Shown in pieces: positions 18,670-29,818 of a stretch of DNA of 49,035 nucleotides. Under the pieces are notes generated by a model, which saw only the letters and a program-made list of their open reading frames with translations, ran no database searches and was not told the origin of the DNA. Position 1 is the stretch's first letter; every line of letters begins with the position of its first letter. Origin of the DNA: Muribacter muris (lineage in GTDB: Bacteria; Pseudomonadota; Gammaproteobacteria; Enterobacterales; Pasteurellaceae); assembly GCF_001038205.1 (NCBI RefSeq), contig NZ_JWIZ01000009.1:1-49035 (forward strand). The letters are read 5' to 3'. The translations under genes were made by a program, and so were the position numbers.

Positions 18670-20559
18670 ATGCGAGTACCTTTCGCCACCACCTTTAATA
18701 AGCCGGTTGTACTGATTAGCTTGCTGTTTTGCAGTGCCATCATCGGCGTTGTATTGCTTGATCGTGAAACGGCAATTACGCTGATCTTGGCGGCAAAGGA
18801 GCAGATTTTTCACCATTTCGGCTGGGTTTATATTCTCACCAGTGCTTTTTTCATCTTTTTTCTCGGCTTTTTGGTACTCAGCCGCTACGGTGATACCAAA
18901 TTGGGTGATGATGAAAGCGAGCCGGAACTCAGCCTTACCAGTTGGTTTGCACTGCTTTTTACCGCCGGAATGGGGATTGGGATTATTTTCCTTGGCGTTG
19001 CCGAACCCCTTTCCCACGCCCTGTTTCCCCTTTCTCAACAGAGCATTGAACAAAAAGCGGTGTTTCAAAGCATTTTCCATTGGAGCATCAATGCGTGGGC
19101 GATTTACGGTTTAATCGCACTGGCGATTGCTTATTTCGGTTTTCGCTATAAATTACCGCTTTCACTGCGTTCCTGCTTCTATCCGTTACTCAAGCAACGG
19201 ATTAACGGCAAATTAGGCGATGTGATCGATATTTTGGGGCTATGTGCGACCATTTTCGGCTTGATTACCACACTGGCGTATAGTGCAATTCGCCTTAATG
19301 CTGCCTTGAGCGAAGAATTTAGCGTAACCATTCAATTGATTATCGGGGCGGTTTTTCTCATTGCAATTATCATTTCAACCCAAAAGATCACCAAAGGGTT
19401 ACGGATAATCAGTGAATTAAGCCTTGCCCTCTCTCTTTGCTTAATGCTGTTCGTGTTGCTTGCCGGCCCAACCGCTCATTTACTTGCCAGTTTTACCGAA
19501 AATATCGGCTACTACTTGAGTAGTTTGGTTAGCGCCAGCTTTAAAACCTATATTTACGAACAGCAACATCAACAATGGTTTAATCAGTGGACGATTTTAT
19601 ACTGGGCTTGGTGGTTTTCGTGGGCGCCGGCGTTTGGGCTGTTTATCGCCCGCATTTCAAAAGGCAGAACGGTACGGGAATTTATTTTGGGAGTGTTAAT
19701 TGTCCCCAGCCTGTTTTTTATTCTGTGGTTCTCTATTTTTGGTAACGGGGCAATTTGGGTAAATACCTATTTTGCCGATGGGCAATTAGCGGAAATGATC
19801 GACCAAAGCGGAAAATTATTATTTGCGTTTTTAGATTATCTGCCCTTTGCTTCAATATTAAACCTTGCCACATTAAGTTTGATTTTAGTGCTATTTATGA
19901 CAACCATTGATTTTGGCGTTTATATCCTCAATCACATTTCATCACGGGATAAAAGCCAACTATCACCCCGTTGGCAAATCATCTTTTGGGGCGGGTTGAT
20001 GAGCATTACCACCTTTATTCTGTTTCAATCGGGTGGCATTGAAGCACTACAAGGCACAATGCTGATCTTCTCTTTGCCCTTTGCTCTATTGATGTTAATG
20101 ATGGCGGTAAGCCTACTAAAAGGACTACGTTTGGATTATCACTACCACCATAACACATACCATACGCAATCTTGGTCGGAAAAGGATTGGCGAATGCAGC
20201 TCGAAAACCTATTAACCCCTTATCAGCAACAGGATATATTGACTTATCTCAAACGCACGGCGCAAATTGCAATGCGAGAGTTGCGTCAAGAACTGATTGG
20301 TATTTACGAGTTAAGCAGCCATTTAGAAACCGATTTTGATGCGGATATACCGAAAATCACACTATGGATTGAGAACCAAGAAAATCAGCCGTTTCATTAC
20401 ACACTGATAATGGAAAAATCCGCACAAAACGAATATAAATTAACGGTTTACACCAATGATAAATCCTACGCAATTCAGCCATTAACGAAAGATGAACTTA
20501 TCGCTGATATTTTACAGCAATATGAAACCTACTATACGGCAAAATTAGCCGTAGCATAA
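18670..20559 (+). CDS. Second BCCT-family transporter (divergent paralogue)
   Basis: A 629-residue paralogue of the preceding gene. It keeps TAGMGIGIIFLGVAEPL, the aromatic-box residues in HWSINAWAIYG and WAWWFSWAPAFGLF, ARISKGRTVREF, and the long C-terminal domain (MRELRQELIGIY). Differences: TSADSG in membrane segment 8 of the first copy is TTIDFG here, and the loop after LITTL is shorter. That segment contributes sodium ligands in BetP, so coupling or specificity may differ. The ATG at 18670 has only a weak GAGAG upstream. It is followed by a strong bidirectional terminator. Confidence 0.88.
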   Translation: MRVPFATTFNKPVVLISLLFCSAIIGVVLLDRETAITLILAAKEQIFHHFGWVYILTSAFFIFFLGFLVLSRYGDTKLGDDESEPELSLTSWFALLFTAGMGIGIIFLGVAEPLSHALFPLSQQSIEQKAVFQSIFHWSINAWAIYGLIALAIAYFGFRYKLPLSLRSCFYPLLKQRINGKLGDVIDILGLCATIFGLITTLAYSAIRLNAALSEEFSVTIQLIIGAVFLIAIIISTQKITKGLRIISELSLALSLCLMLFVLLAGPTAHLLASFTENIGYYLSSLVSASFKTYIYEQQHQQWFNQWTILYWAWWFSWAPAFGLFIARISKGRTVREFILGVLIVPSLFFILWFSIFGNGAIWVNTYFADGQLAEMIDQSGKLLFAFLDYLPFASILNLATLSLILVLFMTTIDFGVYILNHISSRDKSQLSPRWQIIFWGGLMSITTFILFQSGGIEALQGTMLIFSLPFALLMLMMAVSLLKGLRLDYHYHHNTYHTQSWSEKDWRMQLENLLTPYQQQDILTYLKRTAQIAMRELRQELIGIYELSSHLETDFDADIPKITLWIENQENQPFHYTLIMEKSAQNEYKLTVYTNDKSYAIQPLTKDELIADILQQYETYYTAKLAVA

Positions 20560-20596
20560 CAAGCGGTAGGTTTGGCTCGTTTTTTTGCAAATGCGC

Positions 20597-20631
20597 TATA
20601 AAATAAGGGACACTGTGTCCCTTATTTTATA
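20597..20631. terminator. Bidirectional terminator between the BCCT gene and hisIE
   Basis: A nearly perfect palindrome centred on 20614: a stem of 17 bp containing GGGACAC/GTGTCCC flanked by AAAATAA/TTATTTT. The A/T flanks supply U tracts in both directions. It separates convergent transcription units. Confidence 0.88.
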
Positions 20632-20651
20632 CAACGAGGCATAAAATACGA

Positions 20652-21269
20652 TTATTTGCCGGAACGTTGTTTTAATTTACCAATCACATCACCCCAAGAC
20701 AAGCCGGCATCTTGCAATAAGACGGTGAGGTGGTAGGCTAAATCGGCGGCTTCACAAATTGTTTCCTCACGATCTTTCACTGTGGCAGCAAGGGCGGTTT
20801 CCACTCCTTCCTCGCCGACTTTTTGGGCGATCCGTTTTGTGCCTTTGGCATAGAGTTGGGCGGTGTAAGAACTTTGCGGATCTGCCCCTTTACGGCTGGC
20901 AATTAACCGCTCCAATTTGCTGAAAAAGATCCAATCCAGCTCGCTCTGCTCAAATTGATGAAAACAACTTTCCGCTCCCGTATGACACGTTTCGCCTATC
21001 GGATCAGCTAGAATTAACAGGCTGTCATTATCGCAATCCAGGCTCATATCTACCACATTAAGAAAATGCCCAGAGGCTTCACCTTTCGTCCACAACCGTT
21101 GTTTGGTACGGGAATAAAAGGTTACTCTTTTTTCGAATAGTGTTTTTTCTAATGCCTGCGGGTTCATATAGCCCAGCATCAGCACTTCGCAGGTTGTTAC
21201 ATTTTGCACGATAACGGGGAGAAGGTTATCGACTTTTTGCCAGTTGATTTCGGTTAGATTGATTTGCAT
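20652..21269 (-). CDS. hisIE: Bifunctional phosphoribosyl-AMP cyclohydrolase / phosphoribosyl-ATP pyrophosphatase
   Basis: Steps 2 and 3 of histidine synthesis. The HisI half (about residues 1-115) contains [10 protein letters not shown], the metal site DCDNDSLL and GETCHTG. The HisE half (about 116-205) contains [20 protein letters not shown] and [13 protein letters not shown]. The ATG at 21269 is preferred because GAGG lies six bases upstream; an in-frame TTG at 21281 overlaps that site. It is the last gene of the operon. Confidence 0.96.
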   Translation of the reverse strand: MQINLTEINWQKVDNLLPVIVQNVTTCEVLMLGYMNPQALEKTLFEKRVTFYSRTKQRLWTKGEASGHFLNVVDMSLDCDNDSLLILADPIGETCHTGAESCFHQFEQSELDWIFFSKLERLIASRKGADPQSSYTAQLYAKGTKRIAQKVGEEGVETALAATVKDREETICEAADLAYHLTVLLQDAGLSWGDVIGKLKQRSGK

Positions 21270-21318
21270 ATTATTCCTCAATGCTCTTCTAGTTGTTTTA
21301 GGGTTTTGCTACAGTTAA

Positions 21319-22832
<1,514 letters not shown>

Positions 22833-22836
22833 TTAT

Positions 22837-23745
22837 CTAAACCGCTTGTTTAATTAAACTCATAATATATTCAAGATCTTGGGTATCTTTAACGATAACT
22901 TGATAATCACCATTTCCCCAATGCCCAATACTTGAAACATCTCTCATTAAATTCCGAGCATCGTCTAATTTACCTTTTTTTAAGTTAATAAATAACTTTA
23001 ATTGTCTTTGATGAATTTGAATATCCGCAATCGTTTTCCTGGTTAATTTAAATGAGATATAGAGTTTTTTTGCGTTTAAACTGATTTCAGGATTTAGATT
23101 TAAAATTGCTTGTTTAAAGCTCTCATATAATTCAATTGTTTCATCAGTCTTCCCAATTAAATGATCTTCCTCACTATAAGTTTTAATTTCCTTAGTAATT
23201 TCGGATAATTCTTCATCGGTATTTTTAGTAGATTGCTTAATGCTAGGCTGATAAGCAGACTTTTCAAGACCATTAAGAACAACAATATCATTTTCAAATT
23301 GTTTAATTTCCCACAATTCAATATTTAAATCTTTAAAATCAACAGCTTGTTTTTGATTTTTATTAAATGTTGGTGCAACGAATACAATTTTACTCTGCGA
23401 CCAATCCACCTCATCTTTACGTAACTTTTTATTAAGCTGTTCATTAAATTCTAAGATAAAATCAGCTTTATGCTTTAGTAATGTATGTAAATATGCAACA
23501 CCTTGATCAAATACACTATAATTATGATTACGTTTGTATTCTATAATCACAAAGGATTTGTTTTCCTCATCAAATGCCAATGTGTCAATTCTCTGATTTT
23601 GTACGCTAAATTCTGATTTCACAAAAATTAAACCGGTTATATCATTCAGATTCTTTTCCACTAATCTCTGAATATCTTTCTCTAATTTAAAAGGTATTTC
23701 TTTCAACCCAGATAATTCAGTTTTGGCTTTTTTTAATAATTGCAT
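22837..23745 (-). CDS. PD-(D/E)XK nuclease-like protein with C-terminal DUF5655 domain
   Basis: A 302-residue protein inserted between hisH and hisA. The N-terminal domain shows the nuclease-fold core: RIDTLAFDEENKSFVIIEYKR has the Asp followed by the E-x-K pair. The C terminus (about residues 205-300) matches the DUF5655 pattern, with AKKLYISFK, KLFINLKKGKLDDARNLMRD and GHWGNGDYQVIV. The middle part is Lys/Glu-rich and probably flexible. Such proteins are found scattered in bacteria and some accompany defence or repair genes, but none of those is beside it here. Its AT-rich composition contrasts with the his genes on either side and suggests acquisition. It is co-directional and closely packed, so it is probably transcribed with the operon. 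Confidence 0.75.
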   Translation of the reverse strand: MQLLKKAKTELSGLKEIPFKLEKDIQRLVEKNLNDITGLIFVKSEFSVQNQRIDTLAFDEENKSFVIIEYKRNHNYSVFDQGVAYLHTLLKHKADFILEFNEQLNKKLRKDEVDWSQSKIVFVAPTFNKNQKQAVDFKDLNIELWEIKQFENDIVVLNGLEKSAYQPSIKQSTKNTDEELSEITKEIKTYSEEDHLIGKTDETIELYESFKQAILNLNPEISLNAKKLYISFKLTRKTIADIQIHQRQLKLFINLKKGKLDDARNLMRDVSSIGHWGNGDYQVIVKDTQDLEYIMSLIKQAV

Positions 23746-23773
23746 TTCCTCAACCTTCTTAGCTTCTCTTTAA

Positions 23774-24364
23774 TTACACATTTTCCACAAAATTTCTAAG
23801 TAATAATGCGCCATTTTTCCCCGACCGCTCCGGGTGGAACTGCACACCATAGAAATTATTCCGTTGAATCGCAGCGGAAAACGGCACGCCATAATTAGCC
23901 GTTGCTATCGTATGTTGATTTGGCAATACCGCATAACTATGCACAAAGTAAAAATGGCTATCTTGCTCAATCCCGGTAAAAAGCGGGTGATCTGGCTTAT
24001 AACCGACCTTATTCCAACCCATATGCGGCAAGGGTAAATCGCAATTTGGTAACAGGCTCGTTTTGCCTTGCATTACGTTTAATGTTGCCACATTGCCTTC
24101 AGCAGAAAATTCGGTCATTAACTGCATTCCCAAGCAAATGCCAAGCATCGGTTGGGTCGCATTTCGGATTGTGTCAATCAAATTGCGATCTTTTAAAATC
24201 TGCATCGCAGCCTGTGCTGTTCCCACACCGGGGAGCAACAATTTGTCGGCGGATTTGATTTTAGCTAAATCACGGCTAATTTCCGCCTGAATATTCAGGC
24301 GATCAAAGGCAAATTTGACAGATGACAGGTTTGCACAGCCTGTGTCGATGATGGTGATGTTCAC
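23774..24364 (-). CDS. hisH: Imidazole glycerol phosphate synthase, glutamine amidotransferase subunit
   Basis: A 196-residue class I glutaminase that feeds ammonia to HisF. The catalytic Cys is in GICLGMQLM, and the His/Glu pair is in FYGVQFHPERSG. LLPGVGTAQAAM forms the oxyanion strand region. The ATG at 24364 follows AAGGAC. In this genome it is separated from hisA by the nuclease-like gene and from hisB by an acetyltransferase gene. Confidence 0.97.
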   Translation of the reverse strand: MNITIIDTGCANLSSVKFAFDRLNIQAEISRDLAKIKSADKLLLPGVGTAQAAMQILKDRNLIDTIRNATQPMLGICLGMQLMTEFSAEGNVATLNVMQGKTSLLPNCDLPLPHMGWNKVGYKPDHPLFTGIEQDSHFYFVHSYAVLPNQHTIATANYGVPFSAAIQRNNFYGVQFHPERSGKNGALLLRNFVENV

Positions 24365-24386
24365 ATAATGTCCTTAATTATTATTT

Positions 24387-25076
24387 TCAAATCTTAGAAA
24401 GAGATAATATTTGCTTGCCGTTTTCATCAAAATTGTCATTTGCCAACCAACGTTGAAAACGGGCTTTATTTTTCTCCCATTCACTATCTAGCATAGAAAA
24501 CCAAGCCGTATCTCTATTTCTTCCCTTATAAACTTGTGCTTGTCTAAAAGTACCTTCATAAATAAAACCTAGACGTAACGCAGCTTTGCGAGAAGGTGCG
24601 TTTAAACTATCACATTTCCATTCATAACGGCGATATTTCAATATTTCAAACACATATTCGGCAAGTAAAAATTGGGCTTCTGTCGCTATTCTGGTTTGCT
24701 GTAATTTAGGGGAATAGATCACCCAACCCACTTCAATCACTCGATTACGCTGATCAATCCGCATTAACGCAAATGTCCCGATAGCCTGTTGAGTCGCTTC
24801 ATCAATAATTGCAAAATAATAAGGATCTTGTGAGGTTTCAATTTGGCTTAAATAAGCCATTAACGCCTCTTTTTGCTGAAAAGGCTCTAAAGGCAAATAA
24901 GTCCAATAATGCTGTGGTGAAGAATAGACTTCAAATAAATCATCAATATGCTTAGCGGCGGATAATTTCTCCAAACGGCAATATTGCCCCTGTAATAACG
25001 CAATATTCGGTAACTCGCCGTTAGAAAAATCGGGCAGAACTTTACCTATCGGTTGATTAAATTGATTGTACCTCAT
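24387..25076 (-). CDS. GNAT N-acetyltransferase (RimJ/RimL type)
   Basis: 229 residues from the ATG at 25076, which has AGGAG upstream. A longer open frame runs to 25241 but its extra residues are translated from a repeat-bearing spacer. The acetyl-CoA-binding fold is seen in GTFALMRIDQRNRVIEVGWVIY and in QQTRIATEAQFLLAEY, followed by NAPSRKAALRLGFIYEGTFRQ, the typical Acetyltransf_3 ending. The substrate may be an amino acid, peptide or ribosomal protein N terminus. It sits between hisB and hisH on the same strand, a place where other Pasteurellaceae have no gene as far as I know. Confidence 0.85.
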   Translation of the reverse strand: MRYNQFNQPIGKVLPDFSNGELPNIALLQGQYCRLEKLSAAKHIDDLFEVYSSPQHYWTYLPLEPFQQKEALMAYLSQIETSQDPYYFAIIDEATQQAIGTFALMRIDQRNRVIEVGWVIYSPKLQQTRIATEAQFLLAEYVFEILKYRRYEWKCDSLNAPSRKAALRLGFIYEGTFRQAQVYKGRNRDTAWFSMLDSEWEKNKARFQRWLANDNFDENGKQILSLSKI

Positions 25077-25209
25077 TGATTTTCTCCTTATACAAGCGGT
25101 CAAATATCCCAAAAACTCTGCAAAATTCCACCGCACTTTCAAGCTAATCATTCTAGGGACGCCAGCGTGGCGTCCCCTACTGATCACAGTATTTCCGTTT
25201 TGTGGAAAA
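25077..25209. repeat. Spacer with palindromic repeat and two uptake-signal dialects
   Basis: GGGACGCCA-GCG-TGGCGTCCC (25157-25177) is a 9-bp-stem palindrome built like the arm of the repeat at the left end of the window, with TAG before it and CTAC after it. The spacer also carries ACAAGCGGT (25092-25100) and the inverse of AAGTGCGGT (25130-25138), the two different Pasteurellaceae uptake cores, within 50 bp. Confidence 0.65.
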
Positions 25210-26295
25210 TTACAACACTCCCTTACTACTCGGCAACTCACTCCCCTCCACCTTAATTGCCTGTCTTAAGGTTCTGCCGAACACTTTAAACAGGCTTTCG
25301 ATTTTGTGATGGTCGTTGTCGCCTTTAGTTTTTAGGTGCAGGGTCGCCATTAGGGTATAGGCGAGGGATTGGAAAAAATGCTCGGTCATTTCGGTGCTGA
25401 AATCGCCGACGTTATCCCGTTTAAACTTCGCTTTGAATTTAAAATACGGGCGACCGGATAAGTCGAGGGTACATTCTGCTTTGCATTCGTCCATTGGCAG
25501 CACAAAGCCGAAACGGGCAATGCCCCGTTTATCGCCAAGAGCTTGTTTGATTGCTGTGCCAAGCGCAAGGGCGGTATCCTCGACAGTGTGATGCTCATCA
25601 ATCCATAAATCCCCTTTGCAAGACACATTCATTCTGAACCCGCCGTGTGTCGCAATTTGATCGAGCATATGGTCGAAAAAACCCACGCCGGTGCTGATTT
25701 CATTCATTCCCGTTTCATCCAACCAAACTCGCACCTTAATGTCGGTTTCTTTGGTTTTACGCACCACTTCGGCATAGCGTGGGGGACGCTCAATGCAAGC
25801 AGTCGGTTGCATTGATAATTTTTCAACAATCAGATCCCAACTCAACTTTTCAGGGTGATATTGTAAGGCTCGAATTCCCAAATTTTCAGCAAGTTGCACA
25901 TCCGTTTCCCGATCGCCGATCACAAAACTTTGGCTGGGATCAAAGCGTTTTTCATCGAGATATTTTTGTAATAATTTCGTTTTCGGCTTGCGGCAATCGC
26001 AGTGATCTTCAGGCTTATGCGGGCAGATCAACACCTCGTCAAAATGAATGCCTTGTGATGAAAAGAGTTGCATCATCGCATTATGCGGTTTGTCAAAATC
26101 CGCTTGCGGAAAGGATTTTGTGCCTAAGCCGTCTTGGTTGCTCACCATTACCAAACGGTAACGTTTTTGCAATGTCAGCAAAGCAGGAATAACGTTCGGC
26201 TCAAATTTCAGTTTTTCCAAACTGTCAATTTGGAAATCGGTTTTCGGTTCGTCAATTAGTGTGCCGTCTCGGTCGATAAATAGAGTGGGTTGCAT
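25210..26295 (-). CDS. hisB: Bifunctional imidazole glycerol phosphate dehydratase / histidinol phosphatase
   Basis: 361 residues from the ATG at 26295 (GAGGA upstream; an earlier frame extension to 26325 lacks a site). The N-terminal HAD phosphatase domain has [12 protein letters not shown] and the zinc-loop residues of [15 protein letters not shown]. The C-terminal IGPD domain carries the two manganese motifs [14 protein letters not shown] and [12 protein letters not shown]. It performs steps 7 and 9 of histidine synthesis. Confidence 0.97.
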   Translation of the reverse strand: MQPTLFIDRDGTLIDEPKTDFQIDSLEKLKFEPNVIPALLTLQKRYRLVMVSNQDGLGTKSFPQADFDKPHNAMMQLFSSQGIHFDEVLICPHKPEDHCDCRKPKTKLLQKYLDEKRFDPSQSFVIGDRETDVQLAENLGIRALQYHPEKLSWDLIVEKLSMQPTACIERPPRYAEVVRKTKETDIKVRVWLDETGMNEISTGVGFFDHMLDQIATHGGFRMNVSCKGDLWIDEHHTVEDTALALGTAIKQALGDKRGIARFGFVLPMDECKAECTLDLSGRPYFKFKAKFKRDNVGDFSTEMTEHFFQSLAYTLMATLHLKTKGDNDHHKIESLFKVFGRTLRQAIKVEGSELPSSKGVL

Positions 26296-26394
26296 CTTGT
26301 TGTCCTCTTTGTTTATCCTGTTCAATAGGGGTTAATATAATATCAATGCAGAGTGTAAAATAGTGCCTTTAATCAATTTAGGCAAACAGAGTCA

Positions 26395-27468
<1,074 letters not shown>

Positions 27469-27864
27469 TTATGTTTTAGGTAATAATTTCGGGATAATCA
27501 ATAATGGAATGACGATAGCTAAACTACCACCTGAAAATTTATTGATTTTATTATAAAAAGGTATATTAAAACTGATTAATATACCTATATTGATAAACCA
27601 TACAATTACAATAGCTGCAAATACTTTAACCTCATTTTGTTTTGTATATTGTTTATAAATAATCCATAACAGACTTAAAATAGTAGGTATTGTAGAAATA
27701 AAAAATAGCTTATTAACTACTGCATTAATGTTTTCAAACGGATTATCATATTCTCTTTCTAACCAATAAGAGATAAAAATCGTTAATATCATTAGTATTT
27801 GAGTGTAAAAAAGACTTTTTACAAAAATCTGTAATTTAGGATAATGATGTTTTAATTCTGTCAT
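27469..27864 (-). CDS. Hypothetical four-helix membrane protein
   Basis: 131 residues, no family recognised. Four hydrophobic segments are visible: FYTQILMILTIFISYWL, LFFISTIPTILSLLWII, VFAAIVIVWFINIGILI and SLAIVIPLLIIP. A short basic N terminus precedes them. A good AAGGAG site lies upstream of the ATG. The DNA is markedly AT-rich compared with the his genes. It is the first element of the accessory island between hisC and hisD (27.5-30.4 kb). Confidence 0.6.
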   Translation of the reverse strand: MTELKHHYPKLQIFVKSLFYTQILMILTIFISYWLEREYDNPFENINAVVNKLFFISTIPTILSLLWIIYKQYTKQNEVKVFAAIVIVWFINIGILISFNIPFYNKINKFSGGSLAIVIPLLIIPKLLPKT

Positions 27865-27912
27865 TTTATTGTCTCCTTTTATTTTTTATCACCCTAAGAG
27901 ATAATATTTTAT

Positions 27913-28482
27913 CTAATCACTACTATACTCTAAAATAGTTACACTAAAACACCCGTGTTTTTCAAGAAAAATACAAGAAAAGCCTTGTTTTAATAGTGTG
28001 TTTTTTATTTCTCGAATCACAAAACCGTGTGCAATAATCACGCAACGTTGTTCTGTCGGCAATTGCTGTATAAAATGCTTTACCCTTGATTTTTCTTGTT
28101 TCACTGTTTTAGTTGCTTGATTTAGCCCGATGAGCCAAAGTAAACGCGAAATCACAAACCAATGCTGTACAGATAATGAAATAAAAGGAATATTTACGAT
28201 ATTCAAATTAAATTCTTTAAGCGCATCACAGATAATTATTTTATGCTGTTCAAATAAATGGCGCGCTGTAAGATATGCACGAGGTAAAGGAGAACTATAT
28301 ACATACTCGCACTGCTTAATTTCATCTAGTATTGCAGGAGAAGAAAAAGCTGCAATCTCATCAAGACAAATATTTTCCGTCTTATCGTATTCTTCTAAAT
28401 AATGATCAGCCTGCTTAGCCGAACACACGGCATTAGGGATATTCGGTGTGCAATGTCTAATCAAAATAATACGTCTTTTCAT
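27913..28482 (-). CDS. Histidine phosphatase superfamily protein
   Basis: A 189-residue member of the phosphoglycerate-mutase-like fold. The phosphohistidine motif reads IRHCTP (RHC rather than RHG), followed by SSPLPRAYLTA and IIAHGFVIRE with the second catalytic His. The superfamily includes phosphatases of sugars, nucleotides and phosphoproteins. The name refers to the catalytic His, not to histidine synthesis, although it lies inside the his operon. It is AT-rich and its start has a weak ribosome binding site. Confidence 0.8.
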   Translation of the reverse strand: MKRRIILIRHCTPNIPNAVCSAKQADHYLEEYDKTENICLDEIAAFSSPAILDEIKQCEYVYSSPLPRAYLTARHLFEQHKIIICDALKEFNLNIVNIPFISLSVQHWFVISRLLWLIGLNQATKTVKQEKSRVKHFIQQLPTEQRCVIIAHGFVIREIKNTLLKQGFSCIFLEKHGCFSVTILEYSSD

Positions 28483-28513
28483 ATTTAGTCTATTTCTCGT
28501 TTTATTATCGTGT

Positions 28514-29147
28514 TTAATTTTTTAACATATGCATAATCAGCCGAATCAGCGTCTCTTTTTGTTTGGGATTAGATTCTGCGACTAATAATGTTAAGGTACC
28601 CCATCATCTCGTTCTCTGCCAAATAAATCTGATGCCTCTCCTTTTTCGATAAGTTGCTGCTTAAACTGCTGCAATACTGACCGAGCCTCACTGATAGTCG
28701 GCGATATACCTCCCTGCTGAGTTTGAGGCTCGCTCAAAAGCCCTTCATCATTGTTGCAGCCATAAAAACGCTTGAGCATAACGACTAACAACTAACAACA
28801 TCGACAAATCCTCGACCGCTTGCCAAAGTTAATTCAGCGGATCTTGCTGCTTTTTTGAATTAATGCTAATGCCCGTTCCAATTCCACCGCATTTTGTTGC
28901 AAGCGTTTTTGGTTTAAGGCATAGCCTTTAACAAGATAATCTTTCAAGCGAGCGGTTGCCCAACGGCGAAATGCAACACCTTGAGGAGATTTAATTCGAT
29001 AACCAACAGAAATAACCGTTTCTAAATCATAGAATGTTACTGGACGATCTTCTGTGCCTGTGAAAACCGCACAGTATCATTGTCAAACCGCACTTCAACT
29101 TGGGTTTGCCAGTCTTGAGTTTGGTAGATTTCAATCGGATTTTGCAT
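28514..29147 (-). pseudogene. rhuM: Remnant of a RhuM/Fic-type virulence-associated gene
   Basis: The start is intact (AAGGAG, ATG at 29147, MQNPIEIYQTQDWQTQVEV), but the gene is broken repeatedly. There is an internal deletion after FDNDTV, then a piece DLETVISVGYRIKSPQGVAF to GYALNQKRLQQNA. An extra A follows in an A run, then a 7-bp tandem duplication (CTAACAA twice, 28784-28797) and another shift. A further piece DEGLLSEPQTQQGGI to ASDLFGRERDDG is followed by a large deletion that removes the Fic core, and the tail is LTLLVAESNPKQKETLIR. The order matches the RhuM family. It is clearly non-functional. Confidence 0.8.
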
Positions 29148-29188
29148 TTTTACTCCTTTTTAGAAAAATAGGATTATGATGAAACACA

Positions 29189-29566
29189 TTATTTCTTATT
29201 GTTAACAAGAAATGCTTTAGAAATTTCTGCAATACCATTTAAAAATACTTTTTGATCATAATCAAAGTTGTCTAATTGGGGTAGTTTACAAAAATTTAAA
29301 TGTTTATTCTCTCTGATAATAAAAGAGATATAAAAATTTAATTTATCGTCATTTTTAGGTAGTCTATTAAAGAGTTTTATTATTTTTTGATACTCTTTCT
29401 TAATCTCTTTTTCTGTTTCCTCTACGGTGTCAGTTAAGGATTCTTCTCGAGACTGAACTACTTTTTTTGCCAAATCTTTCTTATTCCATCCAACCTCACT
29501 GAGTAATACTTTTAATTCTTCCAATAAATTTTGAATTTTTTGTTCCTTTGCTTGTTTTTTAATCAT
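29189..29566 (-). CDS. Hypothetical helical protein, possible regulator of the divergent microproteins
   Basis: 125 residues from the ATG at 29566 (an in-frame TTG at 29575 is possible). Not recognised. The N-terminal stretch LLEELKVLLSEVGWNKKDLAKKV has the spacing of a helix-turn-helix. The middle is highly charged and probably coiled coil (EETEKEIKKEYQKIIKLF), and the C terminus is mixed. It is very Lys-rich and AT-rich. It is divergent from two tiny genes across a 101-bp region that holds direct repeats and a dyad, a layout common for autoregulators. That role is inference. Confidence 0.5.
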   Translation of the reverse strand: MIKKQAKEQKIQNLLEELKVLLSEVGWNKKDLAKKVVQSREESLTDTVEETEKEIKKEYQKIIKLFNRLPKNDDKLNFYISFIIRENKHLNFCKLPQLDNFDYDQKVFLNGIAEISKAFLVNNKK

Positions 29567-29567
29567 T

Positions 29568-29628
29568 TGTCCCAAATTGTCCCATTTTGATTATTAAAAT
29601 ACCCAGCCAATGAAGGAGATTTCCTTCA
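29568..29628. promoter_or_regulatory. Repeats and dyad between the helical protein and the microprotein genes
   Basis: TTGTCCCA occurs twice (29568-29575 and 29578-29585), one helical turn apart and just before the minus-strand start. TGAAGGA-GATT-TCCTTCA (29611-29628) is a perfect 7-bp dyad in the middle of the divergent region. Both look like protein-binding sites, but the dyad could also be a hairpin in the plus transcript. Confidence 0.45.
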
Positions 29629-29667
29629 GAGGATTTTAAACCTTTAATTCACACTACGGAGAAAACT

Positions 29668-29808
29668 ATGTCTTCTGTACAAAACCAAAAAAATCTTGAT
29701 CACCACGCTAACCAGTTAAATCCAAATAACCCGGCGTATCAGAAAGCACAAGATAATCGCTCTAACCAGCTCAATCCAAACAATACTCGTTATCAAGGCA
29801 AAAAATAG
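29668..29808 (+). CDS. 46-residue microprotein with an internal NQLNPNN repeat
   Basis: The ATG at 29668 has GGAG six bases upstream. The protein is highly polar and contains two tandem units, ANQLNPNNPAYQKAQDN and SNQLNPNNTRYQGKK. There is no signal peptide or membrane segment. The repeat conservation and the good ribosome binding site argue that it is a real gene. I have an impression that similar Asn-Pro-Asn-Asn mini-proteins exist in many proteobacteria, but I cannot name a family or a function. The stop codon overlaps the ribosome binding site of the next microprotein, so the pair is an operon. Confidence 0.65.
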   Translation: MSSVQNQKNLDHHANQLNPNNPAYQKAQDNRSNQLNPNNTRYQGKK

Positions 29809-29818
29809 GAGCAATGCA

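Noticed and set aside
24387-25241. A longer 284-residue start for the GNAT protein at 25241
   Set aside because: The extra N terminus is translated from a palindrome-bearing spacer and overlaps hisB, while the ATG at 25076 has a good ribosome binding site.
27913-28482. The histidine phosphatase as a histidinol-phosphate phosphatase for the his pathway
   Set aside because: HisB already supplies the HAD-type phosphatase with intact motifs, and this protein belongs to the RHG phosphatase fold, not the PHP or HAD histidinol phosphatases.
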